Assembly (NCBI RefSeq): GCF_024343675.1
Contig: NZ_RJUD01000002.1
Coordinates: forward strand, 186,001 to 250,000
DNA length: 64,000 nt
Direction: 5' to 3'
From: Lacihabitans sp. CS3-21
GTDB taxonomy: Bacteria > Bacteroidota > Bacteroidia > Cytophagales > Spirosomataceae
The position numbers were made by a program, and so were the translations under genes. Position 1 is the stretch's first letter. Every line of letters starts with the position of its first letter. Positions 45,940 through 54,902 of this stretch are shown here, in pieces. The notes under the pieces were generated by a model. The model saw only the letters and a list, made by a program, of their open reading frames with translations. It was not told the origin of the DNA and ran no database searches.

Positions 45940-46863
45940 ATGAAAAAATACATTTACCCTTTTTCAATTATTCTGATTGTAATTATTGCCTATAACTTTC
46001 CAAGTTATTTCATAGAAATAAATGGCGTTAAATTCAGCAAGTTTATTATTCCGATTCTTCAAGTTATTATGCTGGGCATGGGTTCTACCATTACAGAGGA
46101 GGACTTTATGGCTATCGTAAAAACGCCAAAGTTGGTTTTAATTGGTTTGGTAGCTCAGTTTATGATTATGCCTTTGTTGGGTTTTGGACTGACCAAATTA
46201 TTTGATTTCCCTCCAGAGATAGCCGCTGGAGTGGTTTTAATTGGTTGTAGCCCAAGTGGCTTGGCTTCTAATGTGATGGCTATGTTAGCAAAAGCAAATT
46301 TGGCACTTTCCATATGTATAACCACTATGGCAACACTTTTGGCACCTATACTTACACCACTATTGATGAAAACTCTTGGAGGAGAACTTATCGAAATAAA
46401 GTTCTTAAGTATGGTTTGGGATATGACAAAAATTGTAATATTACCTGTCGTTTTGGGTGTATTGGCAAATAGGTTCTTTCCTCTTTTAATGGCCAAAATA
46501 AAAAATATATTACCATATTTCTCCATGGTGGGCATAGGTTTTATTATCATTATAGTCACTGCAAGTGGACAAAAATCACTTGAAACAGTGGGTGGATTAT
46601 TGCTACTGGCGGTATTTATTCACAATGTAGGAGGTTATCTATTAGGTTATTTTTCTGCGAAAATGCTAAAACTTAAAGAAAAAGATGCAAGAGCAATTGC
46701 TCTTGAGGTAGGTATGCAAAACGGCGGATTGGCATCAGCACTGGCCAACGAAATGGGCAAACTCGCAACTGTTGGCCTAGCATCAGCCATTTTCGGGCCA
46801 ATGATGAACATATCTGGCTCACTGCTGGCTAGTTGGTGGGGTAATAAAAAAACTGAAGATTAA
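45940..46863 (+). CDS. Bile acid:sodium symporter (BASS) family transporter
   Basis: 307 aa, about nine to ten hydrophobic segments over the full length. The BASS/SBF signatures GMGSTITEEDF and IGCSPSGLASNVMAMLAKAN are visible, and GMQNGGLASALA marks the second repeat. BASS carriers move organic anions with sodium. Placed between two RraA-enolase pairs, it most likely carries a carboxylate such as pyruvate or a keto-acid product across the inner membrane. Import of bile acids is not implied. Confidence 0.88.
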   Translation: MKKYIYPFSIILIVIIAYNFPSYFIEINGVKFSKFIIPILQVIMLGMGSTITEEDFMAIVKTPKLVLIGLVAQFMIMPLLGFGLTKLFDFPPEIAAGVVLIGCSPSGLASNVMAMLAKANLALSICITTMATLLAPILTPLLMKTLGGELIEIKFLSMVWDMTKIVILPVVLGVLANRFFPLLMAKIKNILPYFSMVGIGFIIIIVTASGQKSLETVGGLLLLAVFIHNVGGYLLGYFSAKMLKLKEKDARAIALEVGMQNGGLASALANEMGKLATVGLASAIFGPMMNISGSLLASWWGNKKTED

Positions 46864-46876
46864 CAGAAAACAAAAA

Positions 46877-47821
46877 ATGAAAAACAAAATTTTGCTTTTT
46901 ACACTACTGACTTTTGTATCTTTTGTGGGTTTTTCCCAGCAGATTTCAAAAGAATATATGCTTCATCTTACCAGAGAATGGAAGGGTGAGCGTTTTCCTG
47001 ACGGCCGTCCTAAAGTGTCAGATGCACTTTTACAAAGATTAAAAAAATCGACACTCGAAGAGGTTTGGGCGGTATTGCGTAATAAAAACTATAAGCACCA
47101 ATATGAAGGCAATTGGTTGACCATAAACCCTGACTCTGTGTTGGTTGGACGAGCAGTTACAGCCACATTTACACCTGGTAGACCTGATATTCAAACAGCA
47201 ATTGACGACAAAGGCCATGAGAAAGACGGAAGGGTGAAATCTCAAAATGCTTGGCCAATTGACCTTTTGGTTAAAGGAGATGTTTACGTGGCTGACCAAT
47301 TCAATGCCTACGAAGATGGCCCAACTATAGGTGATAATTTGGGGAACTCAATTTATGCCAAAACAGGAAATGGCATTGTGTACAACGGAGCAGTGAGGGA
47401 CATTAATGGATTAAAAGAGATTGGAGGTTTTACCTCATTTTTTAAGTCTTATCATCCTTCGCACCACCTTAACAATGCAGCAACATCTTTAAATACCACC
47501 TTAATTGGTATAAATACGCCAACCAGAATCGGAGATGCCACAGTGATGCCAGGTGATGTAGTCTTTGGTAGAGACGGTGGTGTTCTATTTATTCCACCGC
47601 ATTTGGTAGAAGAATGTGTGAAAGTTTCTGAAGTCGTTAGATTAAGAGATATGTTTGGTCATCAACGGCTTAGAGAGCAAAAATATACCCCTGGCCAAAT
47701 AGACACCCGTTGGTCAGATGAAATTGAAAAGGATTTCTCGAAATGGCTAAACGATAACAAGACAAAGTTGCCAGTGCCAATGGAACAAATCCAAGAAATG
47801 CTAAAAGGCAGGACTTGGTAG
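46877..47821 (+). CDS. Exported RraA-like protein (second copy)
   Basis: 314 aa with a signal peptide (MKNKILLFTLLTFVSFVGFSQ). Paralogue of the 43174 gene: shared REWKGERFPDGRPKVSD start, GDVYVADQFNAYEDG, GDNLGNSIYAKTGNGIVYNG and GAVRD with Arg174/Asp175, then KYTPGQIDTRWSDEI near the end. It starts 13 nt after the transporter stop. Same predicted aldolase/decarboxylase-like role, possibly with a different substrate. The second RraA-enolase pair follows. Confidence 0.83.
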   Translation: MKNKILLFTLLTFVSFVGFSQQISKEYMLHLTREWKGERFPDGRPKVSDALLQRLKKSTLEEVWAVLRNKNYKHQYEGNWLTINPDSVLVGRAVTATFTPGRPDIQTAIDDKGHEKDGRVKSQNAWPIDLLVKGDVYVADQFNAYEDGPTIGDNLGNSIYAKTGNGIVYNGAVRDINGLKEIGGFTSFFKSYHPSHHLNNAATSLNTTLIGINTPTRIGDATVMPGDVVFGRDGGVLFIPPHLVEECVKVSEVVRLRDMFGHQRLREQKYTPGQIDTRWSDEIEKDFSKWLNDNKTKLPVPMEQIQEMLKGRTW

Positions 47822-47877
47822 TTTCGGAATTTATTTAGTTCTCAAAACTCATTTATTCAACCAAAAAAAATATTAAA

Positions 47878-49152
47878 ATGTCATCAAGAAGAAATTTTCT
47901 TTCCAAAGCTGCTTTGACATCAGTTTTGGCAGTAAGTCCATTGTTAAACTTTGGCCGAGAATATGAGGTTGCGGTAGATAAAACACCCAAAAGCTCGGCT
48001 CCATCTGATCTTAAAATTACAGATATTAAATGTGGATACATCAGAAATGGCCACAGTCTTTTCGTGAAAATATACACCAATCAAGACATAGTAGGCCATG
48101 GCGAAGGCGTGGATGCCACTCCAGGGACATATCATTTGGTGAAAATGTTTGGGCAAAGGATAAAAGGTAAAAGTCCGCTCAATGTTCATAGACTTTTTGA
48201 AGATATTCGAAAGTCAGGCTTCTTTGAAGGTGCTCAATCTGGTATGTATGTTGCGGTATTGACTGCTGTAGAAACCGCTCTTTGGGATATCGCTGGCAAA
48301 GCCTTGGGGGTTCCAGTTTACCAACTTTTAGGCGGTAAATTTCGCGACACTATCAGGTTATATATGGATACAGCTTTGTATCAAAACAGACTCCCAAAAC
48401 CTTCGGATTTTGCAGAATCGGCACTAGAAGCTGTGAAAATGGGTTTTAACGCTGTGAAATTTGACCTTGACCAAGCCAATGACCCCAACAAATATGACAA
48501 ATATAACTGGACAGCTAGTCCAGCCGAACTCCAACGTATGTATGACCAAATGGCAGCTGCAAGAGCCGCAGTTGGTCCAAACGTAGATATATGTGCCGAC
48601 ATGCATGGCCGTTATGACGCCATTACGGGGGAGAAAATCGCCAAAATGCTTGAACCCCTTAATCTCATGTGGCTAGAGGAACCCATTCCAGCGGAAAACG
48701 CCGATGCCTATAAAAAAATAACCAGTTCGACTTCTACACCAATTTGTGCTGGAGAGAATCATTATTTGGCTTATGGATTTAGGCCTTTGTTGGAATCGGG
48801 TGCTGTTGATATTATCATGCCGGATTTGCAAAAAGCCGGAGGATTGGGCGAGGGACAAAGAATTGCTAATTTGGCCAACTTGTATTATGTACCGTTCGCT
48901 CCACACATGGTAGCATCATATTTGGGTGCAATGGCTTCAGCCCATGTTTGTGCTTCGGTGCCAAACTTCATGATTTTGGAGTGGCAAATTTACTTTCATA
49001 AAGACCCAATGTTTAAGGAAATCGTGAATTATGACCCATCGATGATTAAAAATGGACAAATAACGCTCTCAGAAAGACCTGGAATTGGAGTTGAAATTAA
49101 CGAAGAAGCTATGCGTAAATATGCTCCAGTTGGGGTGCCGTTTTTTGAGTAA
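47878..49152 (+). CDS. Exported enolase-superfamily (MR/MLE) dehydratase-like protein (second copy)
   Basis: 424 aa. A Tat-like start (MSSRRNFLSKAALTSVLAVS) precedes the fold. Metal ligands are Asp241 (ICADMHG), Glu267 (MWLEEPI) and Glu293 (CAGENH), with the same 26/26 spacing as the first copy, and His343 in APHMV is the likely base. These features fit the MR group, which includes galactonate-type dehydratases. It lies 56 nt after the second RraA-like gene and ends the plus-strand cluster. Substrate not known. Confidence 0.88.
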   Translation: MSSRRNFLSKAALTSVLAVSPLLNFGREYEVAVDKTPKSSAPSDLKITDIKCGYIRNGHSLFVKIYTNQDIVGHGEGVDATPGTYHLVKMFGQRIKGKSPLNVHRLFEDIRKSGFFEGAQSGMYVAVLTAVETALWDIAGKALGVPVYQLLGGKFRDTIRLYMDTALYQNRLPKPSDFAESALEAVKMGFNAVKFDLDQANDPNKYDKYNWTASPAELQRMYDQMAAARAAVGPNVDICADMHGRYDAITGEKIAKMLEPLNLMWLEEPIPAENADAYKKITSSTSTPICAGENHYLAYGFRPLLESGAVDIIMPDLQKAGGLGEGQRIANLANLYYVPFAPHMVASYLGAMASAHVCASVPNFMILEWQIYFHKDPMFKEIVNYDPSMIKNGQITLSERPGIGVEINEEAMRKYAPVGVPFFE

Positions 49153-49180
49153 GTTAGTCTAAATTTTTATATTGTTGCGG

Positions 49181-49237
49181 GAAATAAGTAAAAGGTTTCG
49201 GAGTTTTGTAATTCTTACTTTTTACTTATTTCTTTTT
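49181..49237. terminator. 13-bp stem between convergent enolase-like and helicase genes
   Basis: GAAATAAGTAAAA (49181-49193) pairs perfectly with TTTTACTTATTTC (49220-49232), followed by TTTTT on the plus strand. The 26-nt loop is long, so it may be a repeat element as well as a terminator. Confidence 0.6.
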
Positions 49238-49241
49238 AAGT

Positions 49242-52200
49242 TCACCTTCCCAAAACCTCCAACAATTCCTTACGATTAAAGGCTTTAAAAATATCAGCTT
49301 CTGTATTTACTAATTTGCCTGCCAATTCTTTTTTGGAGGCTTGAAGTTTGAGCATTTTGTCCTCAATGGTGTTGGGGCAAATGAGTCTCACAGCTATCAC
49401 CTTATTTTTCTGTCCGATTCTATAAACACGGTCAATGGCTTGGTTTTCAACTGCTGGATTCCACCATGGATCTACCAAATACACATAGTCTGCTTCGGTG
49501 AGATTCAGTCCAACTCCACCTGCTTTCAGGCTTATTAAAAAGACGCTTACTTCTAGATTTTCTTGAAAGTTTTTGATTTTTTCTGCTCGGTTTTTGGTTT
49601 GACCAGTTAGGTATTCGAAATTGATGTTTCGTTCTAATAAGGCCTTTTTTATCAAATCCAACATTCCCACAAACTGTGAGAAAATCAAAACTTTATGATC
49701 AGCAATCTGACCTTCCAATTGCTCTAAAAGAACCTCGATTTTCGCAGAAACTTCGTTTGGATATTCGTCATCGGGTAGGAGTGAAGGTGAGTCACAGATT
49801 TGACGGAGTTTAGTAAGTCCTGTCAAAACATGCATCGGGCTGATTTCTTCATCCGTTTTGTGTTGCAAATAATCTCGAAGTTCGGCCTCATGCGTATCAT
49901 AAATCGCTCTTTGGTCTATGCCCATTTCGCAGTAAATCAACATTTCTGTTTTTGAAGGTAATTCTTCAATCACTTGTTTTTTGGTTCTCCTGAGTATAAA
50001 AGGACTTATTTTCTTGCGTAATTCTTCTGCTCGCCGACTTTCTTTAAATTTATCTATCGGCTCAGCATAAATGTCTTTAAAATAGGCTTTACTTCCTAAC
50101 AAATCTGGACAAGCGAAAGACAATTGGCCATACAAATCGTAGGTGTTATTCTCAATTGGCGTTCCGGTTAAAACAATTTTGTTTCGAGAGAGCAACATTC
50201 TAGCCGCTCGGTATCGCTGCGATTCTGGGTTTTTGATGGCTTGTGATTCATCTAAAATGATATAGTTGAACGTAATGTTTTTTAGAAAATGTAAGTCAGA
50301 AAGAAGCGTGCCATAAGTGGTTAGAATTACATCAAAACCTTTGATTTCTTCTTTTGAATTTAATTTTGAATTCCCATAATGAGAGGCAATATTCAAGCTA
50401 GGTGCAAATTTACTGAACTCATCCAACCAATTGAACATCAGAGAAGTTGGAACAATAATCAAACTTTGTTGCTCTGGATGTTTTTGTTTTTGAATCAAAA
50501 GAAAAGCTATAATTTGGATAGTTTTCCCTAATCCCATGTCATCGGCAAGACAAGCTCCAAAATTAAATCCGTCAAGGAAATTCAACCAATTGAGTCCATG
50601 TTTTTGGTAATCTCGCAATGTTGCGTTTAAATCTCTTGGAACTTCAACATTTTCAATCGTATCAAAATGCTCAAATTTTGATTTTAGATAGCTTACTTCG
50701 GCCCAAGTTTCTTTGCTTATGACCTCTTCTTCATACAATTCCAAAATATCTAAAAATCTAGATTTTGGCGTTCGAATCAATGCTCCTTCCAGTTTCCCCG
50801 CTTTGAAATAATTGGAAAACTTCTTTATCCATTCTTCAGGAATCAAGCCCAAAGTGCCGTCATCCAATTCCACAAATTTTGATTTATTCCTTAGCGATTT
50901 GTGCAAAACTTTTAGAGGCACATCTTTTTTGCCGAATTTTAGATTTACTTTGGTATCAAACCAATCAATTCCAGAGGCAACACTGATTTCTACTGAGGCT
51001 TTGTAAGGACTCAACTTATTATTGGTCAAAGAATTAAAACCTAGAACTTTTACATTGTTTTCTCTTAGAATTTCAAAGAAATCTAGAAACCAATTGTCGT
51101 CCAGAAACTTTTGTTTATGCAAATAGAAATAATTTCCATTGACCAATTGGTCTGCAAATTCTGGATGCAATCGAGAAATCAAAGCCGTAAAATTCAATTC
51201 TGCCGCATCATCTCGTTCCACCGAGAAGTGGTTTCCATTGGGGTCTACATCAATTAATTGTTTTTTAGAATGAACCGCCACCTCCAGAGCACCATATTTC
51301 AATACTGGCGTGATGTTAATAAAATTCTTTTCGTCGGTTAGGTAAATGAGTTTTTCTACTTCATAACTACTTTCCCATTCTGACGATTTTCCTTCTTTTT
51401 TCTTTTTGATAAAGGCATATTCAATACTCACTTTGTCCGACATGGAATCGAGAATTTCTTTTCTGAAAACCTCAAATTTTGAAGGGTAAATAAGCATAAT
51501 TGCCCGTTTTTCTGTAAAATATTTAATGATTGGCAACATTTCAGCGTCAGAAATAAAAACCAATCTTTCGCCAATTTGAAAGAAACAATTGAATCTGATT
51601 TTCAAATCTTGGAGTGCATATATATGCTCATTGATAGTTACGCTTGTGGTTACCTCATAAAAAGGCTCTTTCAAATTCACTTTAATATTTAAGCCCAAAG
51701 AAGCATTTTCAAGTTTAATCGGAATAAGATTGTTTGCTGAAATGCTATCGTTTTCAGATATATAAAAATTAAGAGAAAGAGGGTTCTTAACAATAAAATT
51801 AATCGCCTGATTATCATTCCATTCGGTGTTTTTTTGCACTTTTGCTATTGCTGTAAAAAAACGAATAACTTCAGGTTTTTCATAATTCCAAACTTCATTT
51901 AGCGGGTCAATTTGGGTAAAAGGAGATTTGATTTTACCGTTTTTTCCAAATGCGGCATCGTAAAGTTCGAGGGAATAAGTTTCTTGAAATTTATTTCTTC
52001 TAAAAACTAGGATTTGCTGTGTTGATTCACTCTTTTCTGTTTCAGAAGAATCACTGTTTTTTGTAAATAATTTACTTTTTAGAAAAGAAGTAGATTTTTC
52101 ATCCACCGGAATCAGCTCGGGGTTTATCGGAACCACAGAAGTCTGTTTAGCATCATATTTTAATCCAAAATATTTCTCCAAATCTTCTTCATCGGCCATT

Positions 52201-52562
52201 CCGTAGGCTTCAGCTGCTTTTTTTATTTTTTCATGACGAAGTTTTTTGTCGAAAAATTCTTTTAGGTCGGGTTTAGTAATGAGTGTTTGCAAAACCAAAG
52301 TTTGGTGTTCGCATAGGGTACTTTTAACGGCACTACATCCACAAGTCAGCACTAAATCAGATTCAATCTGACTTACCGCAACATCAGGCAGGTTTTTACT
52401 TTGGCTATTCAAAGCAAAGAGGGCATTATCTATTTCAATGTTGAGTGGCTGCACATCTACATTTTTGAGTCCCAAACTTATCTCCACACCATAGCGAAAA
52501 GTGTCGGCGTAGGTTAGTGATGACACTTGGTGGTTTTTTAGGATGTAAGTTTGGGGGTGCAT
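49242..52562 (-). CDS. SNF2-family helicase with N-terminal SWIM domain
   Basis: 1106 aa. An N-terminal SWIM motif lies at Cys74, Cys76, Cys84 and His86 (CGCSAVKSTLCEH). The central part (about 90-640) is the Bacteroidota/HepA-type SNF2_N-associated region. The SNF2 core has Walker A at MGLGKT (676-681), Walker B ILDESQ, motif III LTGTPIENN, and helicase C-terminal motifs SQFVGMLDLI, SLKAGGVGLNLTEADYVYLV and DRVYRIGQ. Predicted ATP-dependent DNA translocase, perhaps acting in transcription recycling or chromosome maintenance. Monocistronic; upstream lies a repeat-rich region with a GxxExxY gene. Confidence 0.93.
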   Translation of the reverse strand: MHPQTYILKNHQVSSLTYADTFRYGVEISLGLKNVDVQPLNIEIDNALFALNSQSKNLPDVAVSQIESDLVLTCGCSAVKSTLCEHQTLVLQTLITKPDLKEFFDKKLRHEKIKKAAEAYGMADEEDLEKYFGLKYDAKQTSVVPINPELIPVDEKSTSFLKSKLFTKNSDSSETEKSESTQQILVFRRNKFQETYSLELYDAAFGKNGKIKSPFTQIDPLNEVWNYEKPEVIRFFTAIAKVQKNTEWNDNQAINFIVKNPLSLNFYISENDSISANNLIPIKLENASLGLNIKVNLKEPFYEVTTSVTINEHIYALQDLKIRFNCFFQIGERLVFISDAEMLPIIKYFTEKRAIMLIYPSKFEVFRKEILDSMSDKVSIEYAFIKKKKEGKSSEWESSYEVEKLIYLTDEKNFINITPVLKYGALEVAVHSKKQLIDVDPNGNHFSVERDDAAELNFTALISRLHPEFADQLVNGNYFYLHKQKFLDDNWFLDFFEILRENNVKVLGFNSLTNNKLSPYKASVEISVASGIDWFDTKVNLKFGKKDVPLKVLHKSLRNKSKFVELDDGTLGLIPEEWIKKFSNYFKAGKLEGALIRTPKSRFLDILELYEEEVISKETWAEVSYLKSKFEHFDTIENVEVPRDLNATLRDYQKHGLNWLNFLDGFNFGACLADDMGLGKTIQIIAFLLIQKQKHPEQQSLIIVPTSLMFNWLDEFSKFAPSLNIASHYGNSKLNSKEEIKGFDVILTTYGTLLSDLHFLKNITFNYIILDESQAIKNPESQRYRAARMLLSRNKIVLTGTPIENNTYDLYGQLSFACPDLLGSKAYFKDIYAEPIDKFKESRRAEELRKKISPFILRRTKKQVIEELPSKTEMLIYCEMGIDQRAIYDTHEAELRDYLQHKTDEEISPMHVLTGLTKLRQICDSPSLLPDDEYPNEVSAKIEVLLEQLEGQIADHKVLIFSQFVGMLDLIKKALLERNINFEYLTGQTKNRAEKIKNFQENLEVSVFLISLKAGGVGLNLTEADYVYLVDPWWNPAVENQAIDRVYRIGQKNKVIAVRLICPNTIEDKMLKLQASKKELAGKLVNTEADIFKAFNRKELLEVLGR

Positions 52563-52564
52563 TT

Positions 52565-52836
52565 GTCAGAATAAGTTCCGATAACTATCGGAATTTAGGA
52601 TTAGATGATTTTAAGATATTTTCTTAATAATTTTTTTTTTTTTTTTATTTCTATTAATGATCATTCAATCCTTAAATCATATGAAACCTAATTCAGACAC
52701 TCTCATTTCAATTGTCAGAATTAGGATTTGTTGGATTAGCGGATTTTAAGATTTTATACCATTGAATACTTTCTTATTCTTTTTTTCAAATAGCCAATAA
52801 CTAATCCTGAAATCTTAAGAATCCTAATCAAGACAA
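52565..52836. repeat. Degenerate 'gaattaggatt' inverted repeat cluster, left of GxxExxY gene
   Basis: Four diverged units of a roughly 40-bp repeat based on TGTCAGAATTAGGATT...GATTTTAAGATT. Units at about 52565-52618 and 52713-52760 point one way; those at 52664-52701 and 52801-52836 point the other, so the units form two head-to-head pairs. The first pair also contains TTCCGATAACTATCGGAA. A run of 16 T (52631-52646) separates them. Confidence 0.65.
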
Positions 52837-53226
52837 TTATTCCCTCTTGTTCTCAGGATGATTAACATTGTAAACTCTCTTAAAATCTAAGCTTTTAGCT
52901 CCAAAATTTATCAATAATCCAATTGGTAAATTGTAAGCTTGGCAATAATTCATTGCTTGAGCTAGATGTACGGCATCCAGTTGGATTATTGCCTTAATCT
53001 CCACCATTATGCATCCTTCAACAAAGAAATCTACCCTTCTGCTACCAATATCATGACCATCATAGTAAATATTCATCGTCATTTCCCTCTGAAAAACTAG
53101 GCCTTGTTTTGTCATTTCGATGTCTAAAGCTCTCTGGTAAATCACTTCCTGAAAACCATTTCCAAGTTCACTATGTACAGCCATAGCACAGCCTGTAATC
53201 TTATGCGTTATCTCTTTGTGTTTCAT
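52837..53226 (-). CDS. GxxExxY protein
   Basis: 129 aa from ATG 53226 (MKHKEITHKITGCAMAVHSE); the extension upstream has no conservation signal. The motif GNGFQEVIY (GxxxxExxY) defines the family, and VDFFVEGCIMVEIKA holds the D...ExK-type residues of a PD-(D/E)XK nuclease-like fold. The function of the family is unknown. It is flanked on both sides by units of the same degenerate repeat, which suggests it moves, or is retained, together with them. Not co-transcribed with the helicase or the phosphatase. Confidence 0.85.
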   Translation of the reverse strand: MKHKEITHKITGCAMAVHSELGNGFQEVIYQRALDIEMTKQGLVFQREMTMNIYYDGHDIGSRRVDFFVEGCIMVEIKAIIQLDAVHLAQAMNYCQAYNLPIGLLINFGAKSLDFKRVYNVNHPENKRE

Positions 53227-53283
53227 TAGAATAAAAATGTAAATCTGAATAAAAAATGCACCTTTCAAATACTTGTCAAGGCT

Positions 53284-53323
53284 GAATCTTAAAATCTTTT
53301 AATCCTAAGAATCCTAATTCCGA
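53284..53323. repeat. 'gaattaggatt' repeat unit, right of GxxExxY gene
   Basis: One unit in the inverted orientation (GAATCTTAAAATC...TAATCCTAAGAATCCTAATT) close to the start side of the GxxExxY gene. It matches the consensus of the units at 52565-52836, so the gene is bracketed by the same repeat family. Confidence 0.6.
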
Positions 53324-53330
53324 CGTTTTT

Positions 53331-53831
53331 TTAGAATTCCTCCACCTTCACCTTCGGCTTCCCAAATTTCCCCCTTTTAACCAAGTACAAATTAGAATAT
53401 TCGCCGTCTTCTAGGTCTTTTTTAAGGAATTCTTTCTCGGCTAATCCATTGATAATATGTCGGATTGTATTGCTATGGCCTACCACCAAAGTATTTTGCT
53501 TTGATTTTTTCAAGGATTCTATCAAAGCCGATTGGTTTTTAGGCTCGTAAATTTCTATTTCAAGCATTTTGGCTTCGGACAATGGCTTTGCAGTGCTGGT
53601 GGTTCTAACGGTTTTGGTGGAATAAACTTTCTCAATTCCTTTATTTGACAATATACCTTTAAGTCTTTCAGCTCGCTGACTACCAGCTTCGGTAAGCAAT
53701 GGGTCCTCTTTTGGTGTAGCAGACTTTTCTGCATGCCTGACTATATAAAAACTTGTGGTACAGGAGCTTAATGCCCATACCACAAGAATTGCTATCCATG
53801 TATTTTTCTTAGAAATTATCAGATTGTACAT
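53331..53831 (-). CDS. Histidine phosphatase-family lipoprotein
   Basis: 166 aa. Lipoprotein signal (WIAILVVWALSSC), then the histidine phosphatase core FYIVRHAEKS with the catalytic His33, and VVGHSNTIRHI as second His motif. Compact SixA/phosphoglycerate-mutase-like size. Predicted extracytoplasmic phosphatase with unknown substrate. Its first 23 nt overlap the end of the preceding TIM-barrel gene, so the two are probably co-translated from one message. Confidence 0.88.
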   Translation of the reverse strand: MYNLIISKKNTWIAILVVWALSSCTTSFYIVRHAEKSATPKEDPLLTEAGSQRAERLKGILSNKGIEKVYSTKTVRTTSTAKPLSEAKMLEIEIYEPKNQSALIESLKKSKQNTLVVGHSNTIRHIINGLAEKEFLKKDLEDGEYSNLYLVKRGKFGKPKVKVEEF

Positions 53832-54738
53832 AGGCTTTTATAAGTTTTTGCTCACCTTCTTTGCCTGGAAACATATTGCCATGCTCCATACCCATTATAA
53901 ACTCTTGCTTATTGGCTTTGGCTTTATCATGGATATGTTTGAAAAGGAAATTGTAATTGATTTCGCCCGTGGTTGGTTCTTTTCTACCCGGTTCGTCACC
54001 GATTTGGAAATAAGCAATTTCGTCCCAAACTAAATCCATGTTTCTGGTCATTTCGCCTTCGTTGCGTTGCATGTGCCACATGTCAAATAGTATTTTGCAT
54101 GAAGGACTATTGACGGCCTTGCAAATCAAATAGCTTTGATCAGAATTTTGCAAAAACAAGTCTGGCGTATCGCTCAATGGCTCCATAACCATTACCAATC
54201 CGTGTGGTTCAAATATGTCGCAGGCCCTTCTGTATGCATCTATTACGTTGGCTGTTTGGATTCCCATCGGCAGTTTTCTTTCAAAAAAACCAGGTACTAC
54301 GGTCATGTACTTAGCATTGCATCGTTTGGCTGTTTCTACGGATTCGCGACAAGTTTTTAAGAAATTTTCTAAGAACTCAGGCTTTCCAGAGGCCAAAGAT
54401 ATTTTCCAGTTTTCTCCACCATCTATCACAAAAACACCCATTTTCATGCCCAGCTTGTTGAGCGTTTCGCCTATTTTCTTTTGCGTTTCAACGGGTCTTT
54501 TGAGCATTCCGTTGTCTTCCAAAGCCATAAATCCATTGTCGGCCATAAATTGAAGTTGATCGAATAAATCTTCTCCAGCGGAATGCTTAAACATCCCAAA
54601 ATGCGGTGCATAAAGCATTTTGAAATTGTTTTTTTCAATTTTGGGTTGGTGAGCAAAAACACTTTGAGTTAAACCACCCAAGCTTAAAATTGAGGCAGTT
54701 CCAATGCTTTTTTTGATAAATTCTCTTCTGTTATTCAT
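53809..54738 (-). CDS. Exported TIM-barrel protein (hydroxypyruvate isomerase-like)
   Basis: 309 aa. Tat-like signal (NNRREFIKKSIGTASILSLG). The mature part follows the hydroxypyruvate isomerase/AP-endonuclease-2 TIM barrel: MVMEPLSD (Glu186) and GMEHGNM (Glu285) supply the two metal-binding Glu, and FQIGDEPGRKEPTTGEINYN is close to the Hyi signature. Predicted sugar or hydroxypyruvate isomerase outside the cytoplasm; the substrate is not certain. Overlaps the phosphatase gene by 23 nt. Confidence 0.85.
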   Translation of the reverse strand: MNNRREFIKKSIGTASILSLGGLTQSVFAHQPKIEKNNFKMLYAPHFGMFKHSAGEDLFDQLQFMADNGFMALEDNGMLKRPVETQKKIGETLNKLGMKMGVFVIDGGENWKISLASGKPEFLENFLKTCRESVETAKRCNAKYMTVVPGFFERKLPMGIQTANVIDAYRRACDIFEPHGLVMVMEPLSDTPDLFLQNSDQSYLICKAVNSPSCKILFDMWHMQRNEGEMTRNMDLVWDEIAYFQIGDEPGRKEPTTGEINYNFLFKHIHDKAKANKQEFIMGMEHGNMFPGKEGEQKLIKAYVQSDNF

Positions 54739-54875
54739 TTTTTAAAGGTTGATTATAAGATAGATGTAAAATTTCTTGATTTTTTTATTTGAAAATTATA
54801 TTTTTTCTTGAATTTGTCATAGTTTTGTAACGCTATTTAACCTTAATAAACAATCAATCTTGACCTTAAACATAG

Positions 54876-54902
54876 CCTCCTGAGCCATCGGGAGGTTTTT
54901 TA
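54876..54902 (+). terminator. CCTCC/GGAGG hairpin with T tract
   Basis: CCTCC (54876-54880) pairs with GGAGG (54891-54895) and is followed by TTTTTT on the plus strand. No plus-strand gene lies upstream in this gap, so it either ends a small unseen transcript or works as a stabilising hairpin after the minus-strand RidA gene. Confidence 0.5.

Noticed and set aside
45940-46863. Bile acid importer
   Set aside because: The BASS family moves many organic anions, and the neighbours suggest carboxylates.
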